Assembly: GCF_009707325.1 (NCBI RefSeq)
Contig: NZ_CP046103.1
Coordinates: 806,001 to 870,000, forward strand
Source of the DNA: Pseudomonas sp. IB20
GTDB lineage: Bacteria; Pseudomonadota; Gammaproteobacteria; Pseudomonadales; Pseudomonadaceae
Reading direction: 5' to 3'
DNA length: 64,000 nucleotides
In this document: positions 8,801 through 19,255 of the stretch, in pieces
Position numbering within the stretch: position 1 is the first letter of the stretch
Layout: the number at the start of each line of letters is the position of its first letter
Translations under genes and position numbers: made by a program
Notes under the pieces: model-generated
Database searches by the model: none
Seen by the model: only the letters and a program-made list of their open reading frames with translations
Told to the model about the DNA's origin: nothing

Positions 8801-11632
8801 ATGACCGACTATAAAGCCACGCTAAACCTTCCGGACACCGCCTTCCCAATGAAGGCCGGCCTGCCACAGCGCGAACCGCAGATCCTGCAGCGCTGGGACA
8901 GTATTGGCCTGTACGGAAAGTTGCGCGAAATTGGCAAGGATCGTCCGAAATTCGTCCTGCACGACGGCCCTCCTTATGCCAACGGCACGATTCACATCGG
9001 TCATGCGCTGAACAAAATTCTCAAGGACATGATCTTGCGCTCCAAAACCCTTTCGGGTTTTGACGCACCTTATGTCCCGGGCTGGGACTGCCACGGCCTG
9101 CCGATCGAACACAAAGTCGAAGTGACCTACGGCAAGAACCTGGGCGCGGATAAAACCCGCGAATTGTGCCGTGCCTACGCCACCGAGCAAATCGAAGGGC
9201 AGAAGTCCGAATTCATCCGCCTGGGCGTATTGGGCGAGTGGGACAACCCGTACAAGACCATGAACTTCAAGAACGAGGCCGGGGAAATCCGCGCCTTGGC
9301 CGAAATCGTCAAGGGCGGTTTCGTGTTCAAGGGCCTCAAGCCCGTGAACTGGTGCTTTGACTGCGGTTCGGCCCTGGCCGAAGCGGAAGTCGAGTACGAA
9401 GAGAAGAAGTCCTCGACTATCGACGTGGCCTTCCCGATCGCCGACGACGCCAAGCTGGCCGGGGCTTTTGGCCTGGCGAGCCTGAGCAAGCCGGCTGCCA
9501 TCGTGATCTGGACCACCACCCCGTGGACCATCCCGGCCAACCAAGCGCTTAACGTGCACCCGGAATTCACCTACGCCCTGGTGGACGTCGGTGATCGCCT
9601 GCTAGTGCTGGCCGAGGAAATGGTGGAGGCCTGCCTGGCTCGCTACGAGCTGCAAGGTTCGGTGATCGCCACCACTACCGGCACCGCGCTGGAACTGATC
9701 AACTTCCGTCACCCGTTCTATGACCGTCTGTCGCCGGTGTACCTGGCTGACTACGTTGAGCTGGGTTCGGGTACTGGTGTGGTTCACTGCTCGCCCGCCT
9801 ATGGCGTGGACGACTTTGTGATCTGCAAGAAGTACGGCATGGTCAACGATGACATCATCAACCCGGTGCAAAGCAACGGCGTTTATGCGCCTTCGCTGGA
9901 GTTCTTCGGCGGCCAGTTCATTTTCAAGGCCGACCAGCCGATCATCGACAAGCTGCGTGAAGTCGGTGCGCTGATGCAAACCGAAACCATCAAGCACAGC
10001 TACATGCACTGCTGGCGTCACAAGAGCCCGCTGATCTACCGCGCCACCGCGCAGTGGTTCATCGGCATGGACAAAGAGCCGGTCAGCGGTGACACCCTGC
10101 GTGTGCGCTCGCTGAAAGCCATCGAAGACACCCAATTCGTACCGGCCTGGGGCCAGGCGCGCCTGCACTCGATGATCGCCAACCGTCCGGACTGGTGTAT
10201 CTCCCGTCAGCGTAACTGGGGCGTGCCGATCCCGTTCTTCCTGAATAAGGAAAGCGGCGAACTGCACCCACGCACCGTCGAACTGATGGAAGCAGTGGCC
10301 CTGCGCGTTGAACAGGAAGGCATCGAAGCCTGGTTCAAACTGGACGCCGCCGAACTGCTGGGCGACGAAGCGCCGCTGTACGACAAGATCAGCGACACCC
10401 TCGATGTGTGGTTCGACTCCGGCACCACTCACTGGCACGTGCTGCGCGGTTCGCACCCGATGGGCCACGAGACCGGCCCGCGTGCCGACCTGTACCTGGA
10501 AGGCTCGGACCAACACCGTGGCTGGTTCCACTCGTCGTTGCTGACCGGTTGCGCCATCGACAACCACGCGCCGTACCGCGAACTGCTGACCCACGGCTTC
10601 ACCGTCGACGAGACGGGCCGCAAGATGTCCAAGTCGCTGAAGAACGTGATCGAGCCGAAAAAGATCAACGACACCTTGGGCGCCGACATTATGCGTCTGT
10701 GGGTGGCCTCGACCGATTACTCGGGCGAAATCGCCGTGTCGGACCAGATCCTGGCCCGTAGCGCCGATGCCTACCGCCGTATCCGCAATACCGCACGCTT
10801 CATGCTGTCGAACCTGACCGGTTTCAATCCGGCCACCGACATCCTGCCAGCCGAGGAAATGCTCGCCTTGGACCGTTGGGCCGTGGATCGTACCCTGTTG
10901 CTGCAGCGTGAGTTGCAGGAGCACTACGGCGAATACCGCTTCTGGAACGTGTATTCCAAGATCCACAACTTCTGCGTGCAGGAGCTGGGTGGTTTCTACC
11001 TCGACATCATCAAGGATCGCCAGTACACCACCGGCGCCAACAGCAAGGCGCGCCGTTCGGCGCAGACCGCGCTGTATCACATCTCTGAAGCGCTGGTGCG
11101 TTGGATCGCGCCGATCCTGGCCTTCACCGCCGATGAGCTGTGGGAATACCTGCCGGGCGAGCGTAACGAATCGGTGATGCTCAACACCTGGTACGAAGGC
11201 TTGACCGAACTGCCGGCAGACTTCGAACTGGGCCGCGAGTACTGGGAAGGCGTGATGGCCGTCAAGGTTGCGGTGAACAAGGAGCTGGAAGTGCAGCGCG
11301 CGGCCAAGGCCGTTGGCGGCAACTTGCAGGCCGAAGTCACCCTGTTTGCCGAGGAAGGCCTGACCGCCGACCTGGCCAAACTGAGCAACGAACTGCGCTT
11401 CGTGTTGATCACCTCGACCGCCAGCCTTGCACCGTTTGCCCAGGCGCCAGCGGACGCCGTGGCTACCGAAGTGCCTGGTCTCAAGCTTCAAGTGGTCAAG
11501 TCGGCCTTCCCTAAGTGCGCGCGTTGCTGGCACTGCCGTGAAGACGTTGGCATGAACCCTGAGCATCCGGAAATCTGCGGTCGTTGCGTCGACAACATCA
11601 GCGGTGCCGGCGAGGTTCGCCATTATGCCTAA
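8801..11632 (+). CDS. ileS: Isoleucyl-tRNA synthetase
   Basis: The 943-residue class I synthetase has HIGH at 65-68, KMSKS at 608-612 and a central CP1 editing domain ([14 protein letters not shown]). Its C-terminal zinc finger has two Cys pairs (CARCWHC and CGRC). It charges tRNA-Ile in the cytoplasm. It lies 14 bases after ribF, and its last codons overlap the lspA start. Confidence 0.98.
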   Translation: MTDYKATLNLPDTAFPMKAGLPQREPQILQRWDSIGLYGKLREIGKDRPKFVLHDGPPYANGTIHIGHALNKILKDMILRSKTLSGFDAPYVPGWDCHGLPIEHKVEVTYGKNLGADKTRELCRAYATEQIEGQKSEFIRLGVLGEWDNPYKTMNFKNEAGEIRALAEIVKGGFVFKGLKPVNWCFDCGSALAEAEVEYEEKKSSTIDVAFPIADDAKLAGAFGLASLSKPAAIVIWTTTPWTIPANQALNVHPEFTYALVDVGDRLLVLAEEMVEACLARYELQGSVIATTTGTALELINFRHPFYDRLSPVYLADYVELGSGTGVVHCSPAYGVDDFVICKKYGMVNDDIINPVQSNGVYAPSLEFFGGQFIFKADQPIIDKLREVGALMQTETIKHSYMHCWRHKSPLIYRATAQWFIGMDKEPVSGDTLRVRSLKAIEDTQFVPAWGQARLHSMIANRPDWCISRQRNWGVPIPFFLNKESGELHPRTVELMEAVALRVEQEGIEAWFKLDAAELLGDEAPLYDKISDTLDVWFDSGTTHWHVLRGSHPMGHETGPRADLYLEGSDQHRGWFHSSLLTGCAIDNHAPYRELLTHGFTVDETGRKMSKSLKNVIEPKKINDTLGADIMRLWVASTDYSGEIAVSDQILARSADAYRRIRNTARFMLSNLTGFNPATDILPAEEMLALDRWAVDRTLLLQRELQEHYGEYRFWNVYSKIHNFCVQELGGFYLDIIKDRQYTTGANSKARRSAQTALYHISEALVRWIAPILAFTADELWEYLPGERNESVMLNTWYEGLTELPADFELGREYWEGVMAVKVAVNKELEVQRAAKAVGGNLQAEVTLFAEEGLTADLAKLSNELRFVLITSTASLAPFAQAPADAVATEVPGLKLQVVKSAFPKCARCWHCREDVGMNPEHPEICGRCVDNISGAGEVRHYA

Positions 11633-12134
11633 AGCCAGCCGTTTCGGACGTCTGGGCTGGCTCGTACTGAGCGTGCTGGTGCTGGTTATCGACCAGCTCA
11701 GCAAGGCTCATTTCGAAGGCGCCTTACAGATGTACCAGCAGATCGTGGTCATTCCTGACTACTTCAGCTGGACCCTGGCCTACAACACCGGCGCCGCCTT
11801 CAGCTTCCTCGCTGATGGCGGTGGCTGGCAGCGATGGCTGTTCGCCGTGATCGCCGTGGTGGTCAGTGCGGTGTTGGTAGTCTGGCTCAAACGCTTGGGC
11901 CGCGATGACACCTGGCTGGCTATCGCCTTGGCCCTGGTGCTGGGCGGCGCGCTGGGCAACCTGTACGACCGCATTGCCTTGGGCCATGTGATCGACTTTA
12001 TCCTGGTGCATTGGCAGAACCGCTGGTATTTCCCGGCGTTCAACTTTGCCGACAGCGCCATCACCGTCGGTGCAATTATGCTGGCGTTGGACATGTTCAA
12101 AAGTAAGAAAACCGGAGAGACCGTCAATGACTGA
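11625..12134 (+). CDS. lspA: Lipoprotein signal peptidase (signal peptidase II)
   Basis: The 169-residue inner-membrane aspartic protease has four hydrophobic segments and the conserved NTGAAFS, GNLYDRI and FNFADSAIT motifs; the Asp residues in the last two form the catalytic dyad. It removes signal peptides from diacylated prolipoproteins such as BamD further along. The ATG at 11625 overlaps the end of ileS by 8 bases, which implies translational coupling; the in-frame start at 11604 lies deeper in ileS. Confidence 0.96.
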   Translation: MPKASRFGRLGWLVLSVLVLVIDQLSKAHFEGALQMYQQIVVIPDYFSWTLAYNTGAAFSFLADGGGWQRWLFAVIAVVVSAVLVVWLKRLGRDDTWLAIALALVLGGALGNLYDRIALGHVIDFILVHWQNRWYFPAFNFADSAITVGAIMLALDMFKSKKTGETVND

Positions 12135-12579
12135 TCAGGTATTGGCTGAGCAACGCATCGGCCAGAACACGGAAGTCACTTTGCATTTTGCACTGCGCCT
12201 GGAGAATGGCGACACGGTCGACAGTACGTTCGACAAAGCACCGGCGACCTTCAAGGTCGGCGATGGCAACCTGCTGCCGGGTTTTGAAGCGGCCCTGTTC
12301 GGTTTCAAGGCCGGCGACAAGCGTACCCTGCAGATCCAGCCGGAAAACGCCTTTGGCCAGCCCAACCCGCAAAACGTGCAGATCATCCCGCGTTCGCAGT
12401 TCCAAGACATGGACCTGTCGGAAGGCTTGCTGGTGATCTTCAACGATGCGGCGAATACCGAGCTGCCCGGTGTGGTGAAAACCTTTGATGACGCGCAAGT
12501 GACCATCGACTTCAATCACCCGCTGGCCGGTAAAACCTTGACGTTTGACGTTGAAATCTTCGACGTTAAAGCGCTCTAA
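12127..12579 (+). CDS. fkpB: FKBP-type peptidyl-prolyl isomerase FkpB (SlpA)
   Basis: The 150-residue FKBP protein has an insert-in-flap domain (LHFALRLENGDTVDSTFDKAPATFKVGDGNLLPGFEAALFGFKAGDKRTL). It lacks the His-rich tail of the SlyD copy at 4875. It is a cytoplasmic prolyl isomerase. The start overlaps lspA by 8 bases, and lspA-fkpB-ispH is an order shared with many gammaproteobacteria. Confidence 0.94.
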   Translation: MTDQVLAEQRIGQNTEVTLHFALRLENGDTVDSTFDKAPATFKVGDGNLLPGFEAALFGFKAGDKRTLQIQPENAFGQPNPQNVQIIPRSQFQDMDLSEGLLVIFNDAANTELPGVVKTFDDAQVTIDFNHPLAGKTLTFDVEIFDVKAL

Positions 12580-12598
12580 CTGACGAAACATAGCAAGT

Positions 12599-12650
12599 GT
12601 GGGAGCGGGCTTGCTCGCGAATGCTGAGGACACGGCACCCGCTCCCACAT
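12599..12650. repeat. REP palindrome between fkpB and ispH
   Basis: TGTGGGAGCGGGCTTGCTCG at the left and GGCACCCGCTCCCACAT at the right form a compact inverted pair of the same REP family as 5454-5544. It starts 20 bases after the fkpB stop and could act as a weak terminator or protect the transcript end. Confidence 0.8.
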
Positions 12651-12734
12651 TTGATTCGTGTTGTTAAATAGAGACCAGCCGCGCCTGCGGTTGCAATGAT
12701 CCAATTTCTTGCCCTGCAAGACACGAGGCACAGC

Positions 12735-13682
12735 ATGCAAATCAAACTCGCCAACCCCCGTGGCTTTTGCGCCGGTGTGGACCGGGCGATCGAAATCGTC
12801 AATCGCGCCTTGGAAGTCTTCGGGCCGCCGATTTACGTGCGCCATGAAGTTGTCCACAACAAATTCGTGGTTGAAGACCTGCGCGCACGCGGTGCCATTT
12901 TTGTCGAAGAACTCGACCAGGTGCCGGACGACGTTATCGTCATCTTCAGCGCCCACGGCGTTTCCCAGGCCGTGCGTACCGAAGCTGCCGGCCGTGGCCT
13001 GAAAGTATTCGACGCCACCTGCCCACTGGTGACCAAGGTGCACATCGAAGTCGCACGTTACAGTCGCGACGGCCGTGAATGCATCCTGATCGGCCACGCC
13101 GGCCACCCGGAAGTCGAAGGCACCATGGGCCAATACGACGCCAGCAATGGCGGCGCCATCTACCTGGTGGAAGACGAAAAAGACGTCGCCAACTTGCAGG
13201 TGCAAAACCCCGAGCGGTTGGCCTTTGTCACGCAGACCACGTTGTCGATGGACGACACCAGCCGTGTGATCGATGCCCTGCGCACGCGCTTCCCAGCCAT
13301 CGGCGGCCCGCGCAAAGATGACATCTGCTACGCCACGCAAAACCGTCAAGACGCGGTCAAGCAACTGGCCGATGAATGCGATGTAGTGCTGGTGGTCGGC
13401 AGCCCTAACAGCTCCAACTCCAATCGTTTGCGCGAGTTGGCTGAGCGCATGGCCACACCGGCGTACCTGATCGACGGCGCCGAAGACATGCAGCGCAGTT
13501 GGTTCGACGGTGTTGAGCGTATCGGCATTACGGCCGGCGCTTCGGCTCCGGAAGTCTTGGTGCGTGGTGTGATCCAGCAACTGCAGGCTTGGGGCGCCAC
13601 CGGTGCCGATGAATTGGCCGGTCGTGAAGAGAACATCACGTTCTCCATGCCCAAGGAACTGCGGGTTCGCTCGCTGCTGTGA
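12735..13682 (+). CDS. ispH: 4-hydroxy-3-methylbut-2-enyl diphosphate reductase
   Basis: The 315-residue [4Fe-4S] enzyme catalyses the last step of the MEP isoprenoid pathway. The three cluster cysteines are visible: Cys12 ([11 protein letters not shown]), the Cys of [11 protein letters not shown] and the Cys of [11 protein letters not shown]. The TQTTLS motif is also intact. The start at [12 protein letters not shown] fits all homologues. Its last 47 bases overlap the convergent fimT-like gene. Confidence 0.97.
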   Translation: MQIKLANPRGFCAGVDRAIEIVNRALEVFGPPIYVRHEVVHNKFVVEDLRARGAIFVEELDQVPDDVIVIFSAHGVSQAVRTEAAGRGLKVFDATCPLVTKVHIEVARYSRDGRECILIGHAGHPEVEGTMGQYDASNGGAIYLVEDEKDVANLQVQNPERLAFVTQTTLSMDDTSRVIDALRTRFPAIGGPRKDDICYATQNRQDAVKQLADECDVVLVVGSPNSSNSNRLRELAERMATPAYLIDGAEDMQRSWFDGVERIGITAGASAPEVLVRGVIQQLQAWGATGADELAGREENITFSMPKELRVRSLL

Positions 13683-14217
13683 GTGCAAAGGTGCCGGAAT
13701 CATTCCGGCACAACGCCTGCTCGGTGGCCTCACTGCGCAGGCTGATGCGTCCACTGGGCGCGAGCACCACCTGAAACAGGCTTTGCGCCTTGTCCGCGTC
13801 GCACACATGCACGGTGCCCGCGCGGAAACCTCCTGCTGAAAATATCGGCTCGCCCAACCCGCTGAAGCGCACTTGGCTTTTCACCGGCCCATTGCCCACG
13901 ATCGGTATTCGCCCGCTGTCCTGTCGCTCCAGCAGTACTGGGTTGTCGTCGTCCAGGTTGCCGCGCCCGCTTTCGTCCAGTATCACCCGCCATCCCTGGC
14001 TCCAGTCCTCATCCCGCGCATAAATGACCACCGCACGATTGCGTGCAATGGCCTCGGTGCGTGCGTAGCGCAGCCCGCCGGCCAAGGCCTGCGCAGCAGT
14101 TTGTCGCTGCTGCGATTCAAGTAAACCTTTAAAACCGGGTATTGCCAGGTTCGCCAGGATGCCACTCAGAACCAGGCTGAGCAGCAGTTCGATCAGGGTG
14201 AATCCGTGTTGTCTCAT
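13636..14217 (-). CDS. GspH/FimT-family prepilin-like protein
   Basis: The 193-residue protein has a type III prepilin leader, [29 protein letters not shown], to be cut by PilD after the glycine, and a GspH/FimT pseudopilin body ([28 protein letters not shown]). It resembles FimT/FimU minor pilins. In P. aeruginosa the fimT and fimU genes run with pilVWXE; here the gene is inverted and divergent from pilV, and its 3' end runs 47 bases into ispH. Whether it is FimT or FimU cannot be told. Confidence 0.85.
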   Translation of the reverse strand: MRQHGFTLIELLLSLVLSGILANLAIPGFKGLLESQQRQTAAQALAGGLRYARTEAIARNRAVVIYARDEDWSQGWRVILDESGRGNLDDDNPVLLERQDSGRIPIVGNGPVKSQVRFSGLGEPIFSAGGFRAGTVHVCDADKAQSLFQVVLAPSGRISLRSEATEQALCRNDSGTFALTAASEPAVPWAWRT

Positions 14218-14410
14218 GTGCCGTCCCTCCGTGGACGTGGTCAGTGTTGCCGGTGACAGGCATAGGTATAGCCTCTCGGTCCTGGTGGTGGATGATGGCC
14301 TTTATGTCCAAAGTATTTCCCTTTATTCCGGAAGCAGCACGAGTCAAAAACCGGCGCTAGTCTTGGGTCGCACAGCAGGGTTTTCCTGCTTTTTTCGGCC
14401 TTCGACAGGG

Positions 14411-14908
14411 ATGACGACGGTAATGCTTGCTTACCCGAACACACACGCTGCCTGTGTTTTACCCAGGCTCCAATCCGGCATGACGTTGATCGAGGTGCTG
14501 GTGGCGGTACTGATTCTCGCGGTTGGCCTGCTGGGTGCGGCGGTGATTCAGCTCAATGCGCTCAAGTACACCGACGGTGCAAGGATGATCAGCCAGGCCA
14601 GTTTCATTGCCTACGACATGCTGGACCGGGTTCGCGCCAACTCGGGTGTCAATTACTCATGGGGCCGAACTGAAGGTGCACCGCCCATTACCTCCAGCGC
14701 CAGCGTGCGTGACGTGGACCTGCATGATTTCGAAGCCAATATCGTCGGGTTCGCTGGGGCCAGCGCCAAAGGTTCCGTGGTGGTCAGCGGCAGCGAGGTA
14801 ACCGTCAGCATTACCTGGGATGACGCCAGAAGCGCGAACACCGGTGGAGCGCGAGAAACCTTCACCCTCACCAGTCGCATTGCCGGCGAGTTGGGGGTGA
14901 CGCAATGA
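14411..14908 (+). CDS. pilV: Type IV pilus minor pilin PilV
   Basis: The prepilin leader ends ...PRLQSG-MTLIEVLVAVLILAVGLLGAAVIQLNALK, with cleavage expected after Gly and the conserved Glu5. The leader is longer than usual. Starts at 14411 (MTTVMLAYP) and 14423 (MLAYP) are both possible, and the frame stays open upstream to 14159 without homology. PilV helps prime pilus assembly with PilW, PilX and PilE. It overlaps pilW by 4 bases (ATGA). Confidence 0.85.
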   Translation: MTTVMLAYPNTHAACVLPRLQSGMTLIEVLVAVLILAVGLLGAAVIQLNALKYTDGARMISQASFIAYDMLDRVRANSGVNYSWGRTEGAPPITSSASVRDVDLHDFEANIVGFAGASAKGSVVVSGSEVTVSITWDDARSANTGGARETFTLTSRIAGELGVTQ

Positions 14909-15612
14909 GTCGCCTTTCGCGGGGCTTCAGCCTGGTGGAGCTGTTGCTGGCGCTGGCAGTCGGGTTGGTGCTGATACTCGGTTTCAGCCAAGTAGCCATC
15001 AGTGCCCGGATTACCCACGCCAGTCAGCAGGCCGCCATGCTGCTGCAGGATGATGCGCGCTTTGTGCTAGGCAAGATGATTCAGGATATTCGCCAGGCGG
15101 GCATGTTTGGCTGCTTGGCGACGGCCTACATCGATAACGCGCCAGCGGTCTTTGATCGACCGGTTGGGTGGAGTGCCACAGGCAGCTCCAAGTCATTGAC
15201 GGTGGTCACCGCCGATGCAGCAAGTGAGGGTGGCAAGCCTGACTGGACGGTACTCTCCGACTGCACCAGCGCCGCCCAAGCCTATGCGGGCAGCTCGCCG
15301 CCGCCAGCACCCGGCCAAATTCGGTTTGCGATACGCCAGCTCACCTACACCTTTGAAGCAGGGCAATTGAAGATCAGCACGCCCGCAACGCCCGCCAGGA
15401 CGGTGCTGGTCGATAACGTACAGGCGCTCGACATCAGTTTTGGTGTGGCGGCCAAACCCGGTTCGACTCAGGTCGTGCGCTATGACCCTAGCCCGGCTGA
15501 CGAGTCGCTGATACGTAGCGTACGCATACAGATGACGCTGCAAGACCCGACCGGGCGTGCTCAGGATCAGGCTTACAGCGTCGTGGCGGCGCTGCGTAAT
15601 CGGTTGGGGTAG
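14905..15612 (+). CDS. pilW: Type IV pilus minor pilin PilW
   Basis: The 235-residue protein has the leader MSRLSRG-FSLVELLLALAVGLVLILG and the PilW-type body (DDARFVLGKMIQDIRQAGMFGCLA). The later residues include a paired Cys and end in a beta-rich domain. It is translationally coupled to pilV (ATGA) and is followed by pilX after 7 bases. Confidence 0.9.
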   Translation: MSRLSRGFSLVELLLALAVGLVLILGFSQVAISARITHASQQAAMLLQDDARFVLGKMIQDIRQAGMFGCLATAYIDNAPAVFDRPVGWSATGSSKSLTVVTADAASEGGKPDWTVLSDCTSAAQAYAGSSPPPAPGQIRFAIRQLTYTFEAGQLKISTPATPARTVLVDNVQALDISFGVAAKPGSTQVVRYDPSPADESLIRSVRIQMTLQDPTGRAQDQAYSVVAALRNRLG

Positions 15613-15619
15613 GGCGACC

Positions 15620-16150
15620 ATGCACAGTTATCACTGCTTCTATCGGCGACAGACGGGCATGGTCCTGCTAATTAGTCTGGTGTTTTTGTTGGTGTTGTCA
15701 CTGATCGGCCTGGCCTCGATGCAAGGGGCCGTGTCCCAGCAAAAGATCGCCAGCGGCGTCTGGCATCGCAACCAATCATTTCAAAGTGCCGAAAGCGGCT
15801 TGCGGCTTGGGGAGTCGATTGTCCGGCGCGTAGGGGTGGTGCTGCCGTTGTGCAAGTCGATCAGTACCTGCGCACCGCCGGGGGAGTCGTTTTCGGTAAT
15901 GGGCGTTGGGGCGAATCCTGTTTCAGCGGTCAGCTGGTTTGCCTTGACTGGCGGCTTGTATGGCATTCAATCGCTGGGGCAGAGCATAGGGCTGGCGGGT
16001 TTACCGCCGCAAACGGCTGCAGCGTTGTACCGCGTGACGGCGGTTGGGCTCAGTGGCCAATCGCGCACGGTCTTGGAAACGGTGTATGCCCAGGTGAACG
16101 AAGAGGCAGGCCCGCGATTTCGTCGGGTTTTATGGCGACAACTTCAATGA
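15620..16150 (+). CDS. pilX: Type IV pilus minor pilin PilX
   Basis: The 176-residue protein has a PilX N-terminus, RRQTGMVLLISLVFLLVLSLIGLASMQGAVSQQKIASG, with the Glu5-less hydrophobic helix typical of PilX, and the QSAESGLRLGE motif. The start at MHSYHCFYRRQTG follows the pilW stop directly. In P. aeruginosa pilY1 and pilY2 follow pilX; here pilX overlaps pilE by 4 bases, so both are absent. Confidence 0.88.
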   Translation: MHSYHCFYRRQTGMVLLISLVFLLVLSLIGLASMQGAVSQQKIASGVWHRNQSFQSAESGLRLGESIVRRVGVVLPLCKSISTCAPPGESFSVMGVGANPVSAVSWFALTGGLYGIQSLGQSIGLAGLPPQTAAALYRVTAVGLSGQSRTVLETVYAQVNEEAGPRFRRVLWRQLQ

Positions 16151-16563
16151 GGTACGTATCAATGGGCAAGGATTGCCAAGGTTTTACCCTGATCGAGTTA
16201 CTGATCGCTGTAGCGATCATCGCGGTTTTGGCCGGGATTGCTTACCCCGTGTACACCGGCCATGTAAAAAAAGCCTATCGCGCAGAAATCGTCGCGTTGT
16301 TGTCCGAGCAAGTGCACTACCTGGAGCGTTTTTACACGCGCAACGGCACTTTTATTGATGCACGCGGCGTCAGTGCGGGCAATGATCGCTATAGAATCAG
16401 CGCTGCATTAAACCCCCAGGAATTTCGCCTGGTGGCAACGCCTGTTGTCGACTCGGTCATGGTGGGCGACCCTTGCGGTGCCTTTAGCCTGACCAGCTCG
16501 GGTGTGCGCAGCAACCCGGGCGCGGCACCTGAAATGTCGCGCAAGGCGTGCTGGGGGCAATGA
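16147..16563 (+). CDS. pilE: Type IV pilus minor pilin PilE
   Basis: The mature protein begins FTLIELLIAVAIIAVLAGIAYPVYTGHVKKAYRAEIVALLSEQVHYLERFYTRNGTF, the ComP/PilE type, and has two Cys in the C-terminal D-region (GDPCGAF, RKACWGQ). The ATG at 16147 overlaps the pilX stop (ATGA), which argues for it. An ATG at 16162 would give a more standard 7-residue leader (MGKDCQG). It is the last gene of pilV-W-X-E. Confidence 0.88.
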   Translation: MRYVSMGKDCQGFTLIELLIAVAIIAVLAGIAYPVYTGHVKKAYRAEIVALLSEQVHYLERFYTRNGTFIDARGVSAGNDRYRISAALNPQEFRLVATPVVDSVMVGDPCGAFSLTSSGVRSNPGAAPEMSRKACWGQ

Positions 16564-16625
16564 TGAGAGTGCTGGATGATTGGGCGCCGTGTGCGCTTTT
16601 CCCTTTTTATCGGCTGGATCAAATG

Positions 16626-17735
16626 ATGGCTAAGCAACAGCAAGTGGTGATTGTCGGTGGTGGAGTAATCGGGTTGTTGACGGCATACAACCTGGCCACC
16701 CAAGGGCAGGCCGTCGTGCTGCTGGAGCGTTCGGGCCTCGGTCAGGAGTCTTCTTGGGCGGGTGGCGGAATTGTTTCGCCACTGTATCCGTGGCGCTACA
16801 GCCCGGCGGTCACTGCTCTGGCCCACTGGTCGCAGGATTTTTACCCGCAACTGGCGCAGCGATTGTTCGCCGCCACCGGTATTGATCCAGAGGTTCATAC
16901 CACAGGCTTGTACTGGCTGGACCTGGATGATGAGGCCGAGGCACTGGCTTGGGCTGCACGCGAAGGCCGACCACTGAGCAAAGTTGATGTGTCGGCCGCC
17001 CATGATGCGGTGCCGGTGCTGGGCGGGGGGTATTCCCAGGCGATCTACATGGCGGAGGTGGCCAATGTGCGCAACCCGCGCCTGGTTAAATCCCTCAAGT
17101 CGGCGTTGTTGGCGCTGCCCGGCGTGACCATCCATGAGCAGTGCGAAGTGGCTGGGTTTGTTCTTGAGGGTGAAGACGTAGTGGGTGTGAACACGGCTGC
17201 GGGGCAGGTTCTTGGCGATCAGGTCGTACTGGCTGCCGGTGCCTGGAGCGGGGAGTTGCTGGGCACGTTGGGTTTGTCACTGCCCGTAGAACCGGTCAAA
17301 GGCCAAATGATTTTGTACAAATGCGCGTCGGATTTCTTATCGAGCATGGTGTTGGCCAAAGGTCGCTATGCGATCCCGCGGCGGGATGGGCACATTCTGA
17401 TCGGCAGCACGCTGGAGCATGAAGGGTTCGACAAGACCCCGACCGAATCGGCGCTGGAAAGCCTCAAAGCGTCAGCTGTGGAGTTGATTCCCGCGTTGGC
17501 GGACGCCGAGGTTGTGGGCCACTGGGCCGGTTTGCGGCCCGGTTCGCCGGAAGGTATTCCTTATATCGGCGAGGTCCCTGGCGTGAAAGGGCTGTGGCTC
17601 AATTGCGGGCATTACCGCAATGGTCTGGTGCTCGCCCCGGCATCCTGCCAGTTGTTTGTCGACTTGTTGCTGGGGCGTACACCGATCATCGACCCGGCGC
17701 CCTATGCGCCCGCCGGTCGGATCAACGCTGGATAG
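16626..17735 (+). CDS. thiO: Glycine oxidase ThiO, FAD-dependent
   Basis: The 369-residue flavoprotein has an N-terminal dinucleotide-binding motif (VVIVGGGVIGLLTAYNLATQG) and the DAO-family C-terminus (GHYRNGLVLAPASC). It oxidises glycine to the imine used for the thiazole of thiamine. The start is set at MAKQQQ, one codon after a tandem ATG at 16623, from homologues. In P. aeruginosa it lies next to pilR; here pilSR are missing downstream. Confidence 0.92.
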   Translation: MAKQQQVVIVGGGVIGLLTAYNLATQGQAVVLLERSGLGQESSWAGGGIVSPLYPWRYSPAVTALAHWSQDFYPQLAQRLFAATGIDPEVHTTGLYWLDLDDEAEALAWAAREGRPLSKVDVSAAHDAVPVLGGGYSQAIYMAEVANVRNPRLVKSLKSALLALPGVTIHEQCEVAGFVLEGEDVVGVNTAAGQVLGDQVVLAAGAWSGELLGTLGLSLPVEPVKGQMILYKCASDFLSSMVLAKGRYAIPRRDGHILIGSTLEHEGFDKTPTESALESLKASAVELIPALADAEVVGHWAGLRPGSPEGIPYIGEVPGVKGLWLNCGHYRNGLVLAPASCQLFVDLLLGRTPIIDPAPYAPAGRINAG

Positions 17736-17955
17736 ACTTCGGCCCTTGCTCCAGGTGCGCCTGGGTGCAATACCACTCTTGGCGTGAGCTCAGTGCGCGA
17801 TTCTGCGGCAGGTGTACGCCGCAGTGGGCGCAGCGCACCATCAAGGCGGCGTCGGGCTCGCTGGCGCGTTGCTGTTTGGCGGCTGGGCTTTTGAATTTGC
17901 GCCAGAACCATACTGCGGCAGCAATGACGGCAATCCAGAACAGTAGACGGAGCAT
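17722..17955 (-). CDS. PP0621 family small membrane protein
   Basis: The 77-residue protein has one N-terminal membrane helix (MLRLLFWIAVIAAAVWFWRKF) and a cytoplasmic zinc-ribbon-like tail with CAHC and YC pairs (MVRCAHCGVHLPQNRAL, EWYCTQAHLEQG). It matches the PP0621 family of unknown function. Its end overlaps the convergent thiO end by 14 bases. Confidence 0.85.
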   Translation of the reverse strand: MLRLLFWIAVIAAAVWFWRKFKSPAAKQQRASEPDAALMVRCAHCGVHLPQNRALSSRQEWYCTQAHLEQGPKSIQR

Positions 17956-18038
17956 GATGGGCAGTTTCTCGACAGGGAATGTGCCAGTTTAGCCAAGGTG
18001 GTGGCAGGCGCACAGCGCAATAATGCTCGGCAATAAAA

Positions 18039-18061
18039 AAGGAGCCTCGAAAGGCTCCTTC
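18039..18061 (-). terminator. Intrinsic terminator of bamD
   Basis: Stem AAGGAGCCT / AGGCTCCTT. On the minus strand it is followed by a run of six Ts (A-run at 18035-18040 on plus). It sits about 20 bases past the bamD stop. Confidence 0.85.
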
Positions 18062-18080
18062 TTGATGACGCCGGGTGCAA

Positions 18081-19106
18081 TCAGTCAAACACGCCGAACG
18101 TCATGTAGCTGAACCACGAGCGATCTTCGTTGTTGCCAAGGGCCTGTGGCTCTTGCTCTTCGATCACGTCACCGTTTTCGTCATGCGGCTTGAGCTCCGA
18201 AGGAATCGATTCCTTGGCATCCTGGAACTGCTTCATCACGTCCTGGTTGGCGCGGGTTTCGCCCGGCGGCAGCGGTGGACGGGATTCGATCAGGCCCAAG
18301 GTGTACTTGCTCAGCCACGAACGGTTGTCCGCTTCAGCAACCTGAGGCACGAACTGGCCGTCCTTCAGGCTTGGGTGATCCGGGTAGTTGAGTTTCAGGG
18401 TTTCCAGGCTGGTGGTCGCCAGGGCGTCCAGGTGCAGGCGCTGGTAAGCCTCGGTCATCACTGCCAGGCCGTCACCCACGGATGGGGTTTCCTGGAAGTT
18501 TTCCACTACATAGCGGCCACGGTTGGCGGCAGCGACGTACGCCTGACGGGTCAGGTAGTAGTGGGCCACGTGAATCTCGTAGGACGCCAGCAGGTTGCGC
18601 AGGTAGATCATGCGCTGCTTGGCGTCCGGCGCGTAGCGGCTGTTAGGGTAGCGGCTGGTCAGCTGGGCGAACTCGTTGTAGGAGTCGCGGGCAGCGCCCG
18701 GGTCACGCTTGGTCATGTCCAGCGGCAGGAAGCGCGCCAGCAAGCCAACGTCCTGGTCGAACGAGGTCAGGCCCTTCAAGTAGTAGGCGTAGTCCACGTT
18801 CGGGTGCTGCGGGTGCAACCGGATAAAACGCTCGGCGGCAGACTTGGCAGCCTCAGGCTCGGCGTTCTTGTAGTTGGCGTAGATCAGCTCGAGCTGTGCC
18901 TGGTCGGCGTAGCGCCCGAACGGATAGCGCGACTCCAGGGCCTTCAGCTTCGCTGTGGCGCTGGTGTAGCTATTATTGTCCAAGTCTTTTTGAGCTTGTT
19001 GGTACAGCTCGACTTCGCTCAGGTTTTCGTCGACGACTTCCTTTGTTGACGAGCAAGCAGCAGTCATGGCGAGGATGGCGATCAGCAGCAGGTGTTTCAC
19101 TTGCAT
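18081..19106 (-). CDS. bamD: Outer membrane assembly lipoprotein BamD
   Basis: The 341-residue lipoprotein has signal peptide [18 protein letters not shown] and a lipobox Cys. Tetratricopeptide repeats follow ([47 protein letters not shown]). It is an essential part of the BAM complex that folds beta-barrel proteins into the outer membrane. It carries a C-terminal extension (about residues 250-341) beyond the E. coli protein. The start is set at the signal peptide, 28 codons inside the open frame. Confidence 0.95.
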   Translation of the reverse strand: MQVKHLLLIAILAMTAACSSTKEVVDENLSEVELYQQAQKDLDNNSYTSATAKLKALESRYPFGRYADQAQLELIYANYKNAEPEAAKSAAERFIRLHPQHPNVDYAYYLKGLTSFDQDVGLLARFLPLDMTKRDPGAARDSYNEFAQLTSRYPNSRYAPDAKQRMIYLRNLLASYEIHVAHYYLTRQAYVAAANRGRYVVENFQETPSVGDGLAVMTEAYQRLHLDALATTSLETLKLNYPDHPSLKDGQFVPQVAEADNRSWLSKYTLGLIESRPPLPPGETRANQDVMKQFQDAKESIPSELKPHDENGDVIEEQEPQALGNNEDRSWFSYMTFGVFD

Positions 19107-19255
19107 GGCGGCTTGCGTCCCTATGACGGCCGCTGTCTTGGGCGGGGCCGTCCTGTTATGATGAGCGCCCCGTTGAAAGCCTCGGGGCAAAAGACGCCGT
19201 ATTTAACCACAAGCGCGCAGCCGAAACCAAAGGCTGTGCCACGCCTAGTCTGAGC

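Noticed and set aside
9602..11704. 700-codon open frame antisense to ileS
   Set aside because: It lies opposite a certain gene, has shadow-type composition (rich in His, Val, Gln, Arg) and no motifs. Long antisense frames are expected in GC-rich codon-biased DNA; the same holds for 3430-4641, 41018-42556 and 59108-60709.
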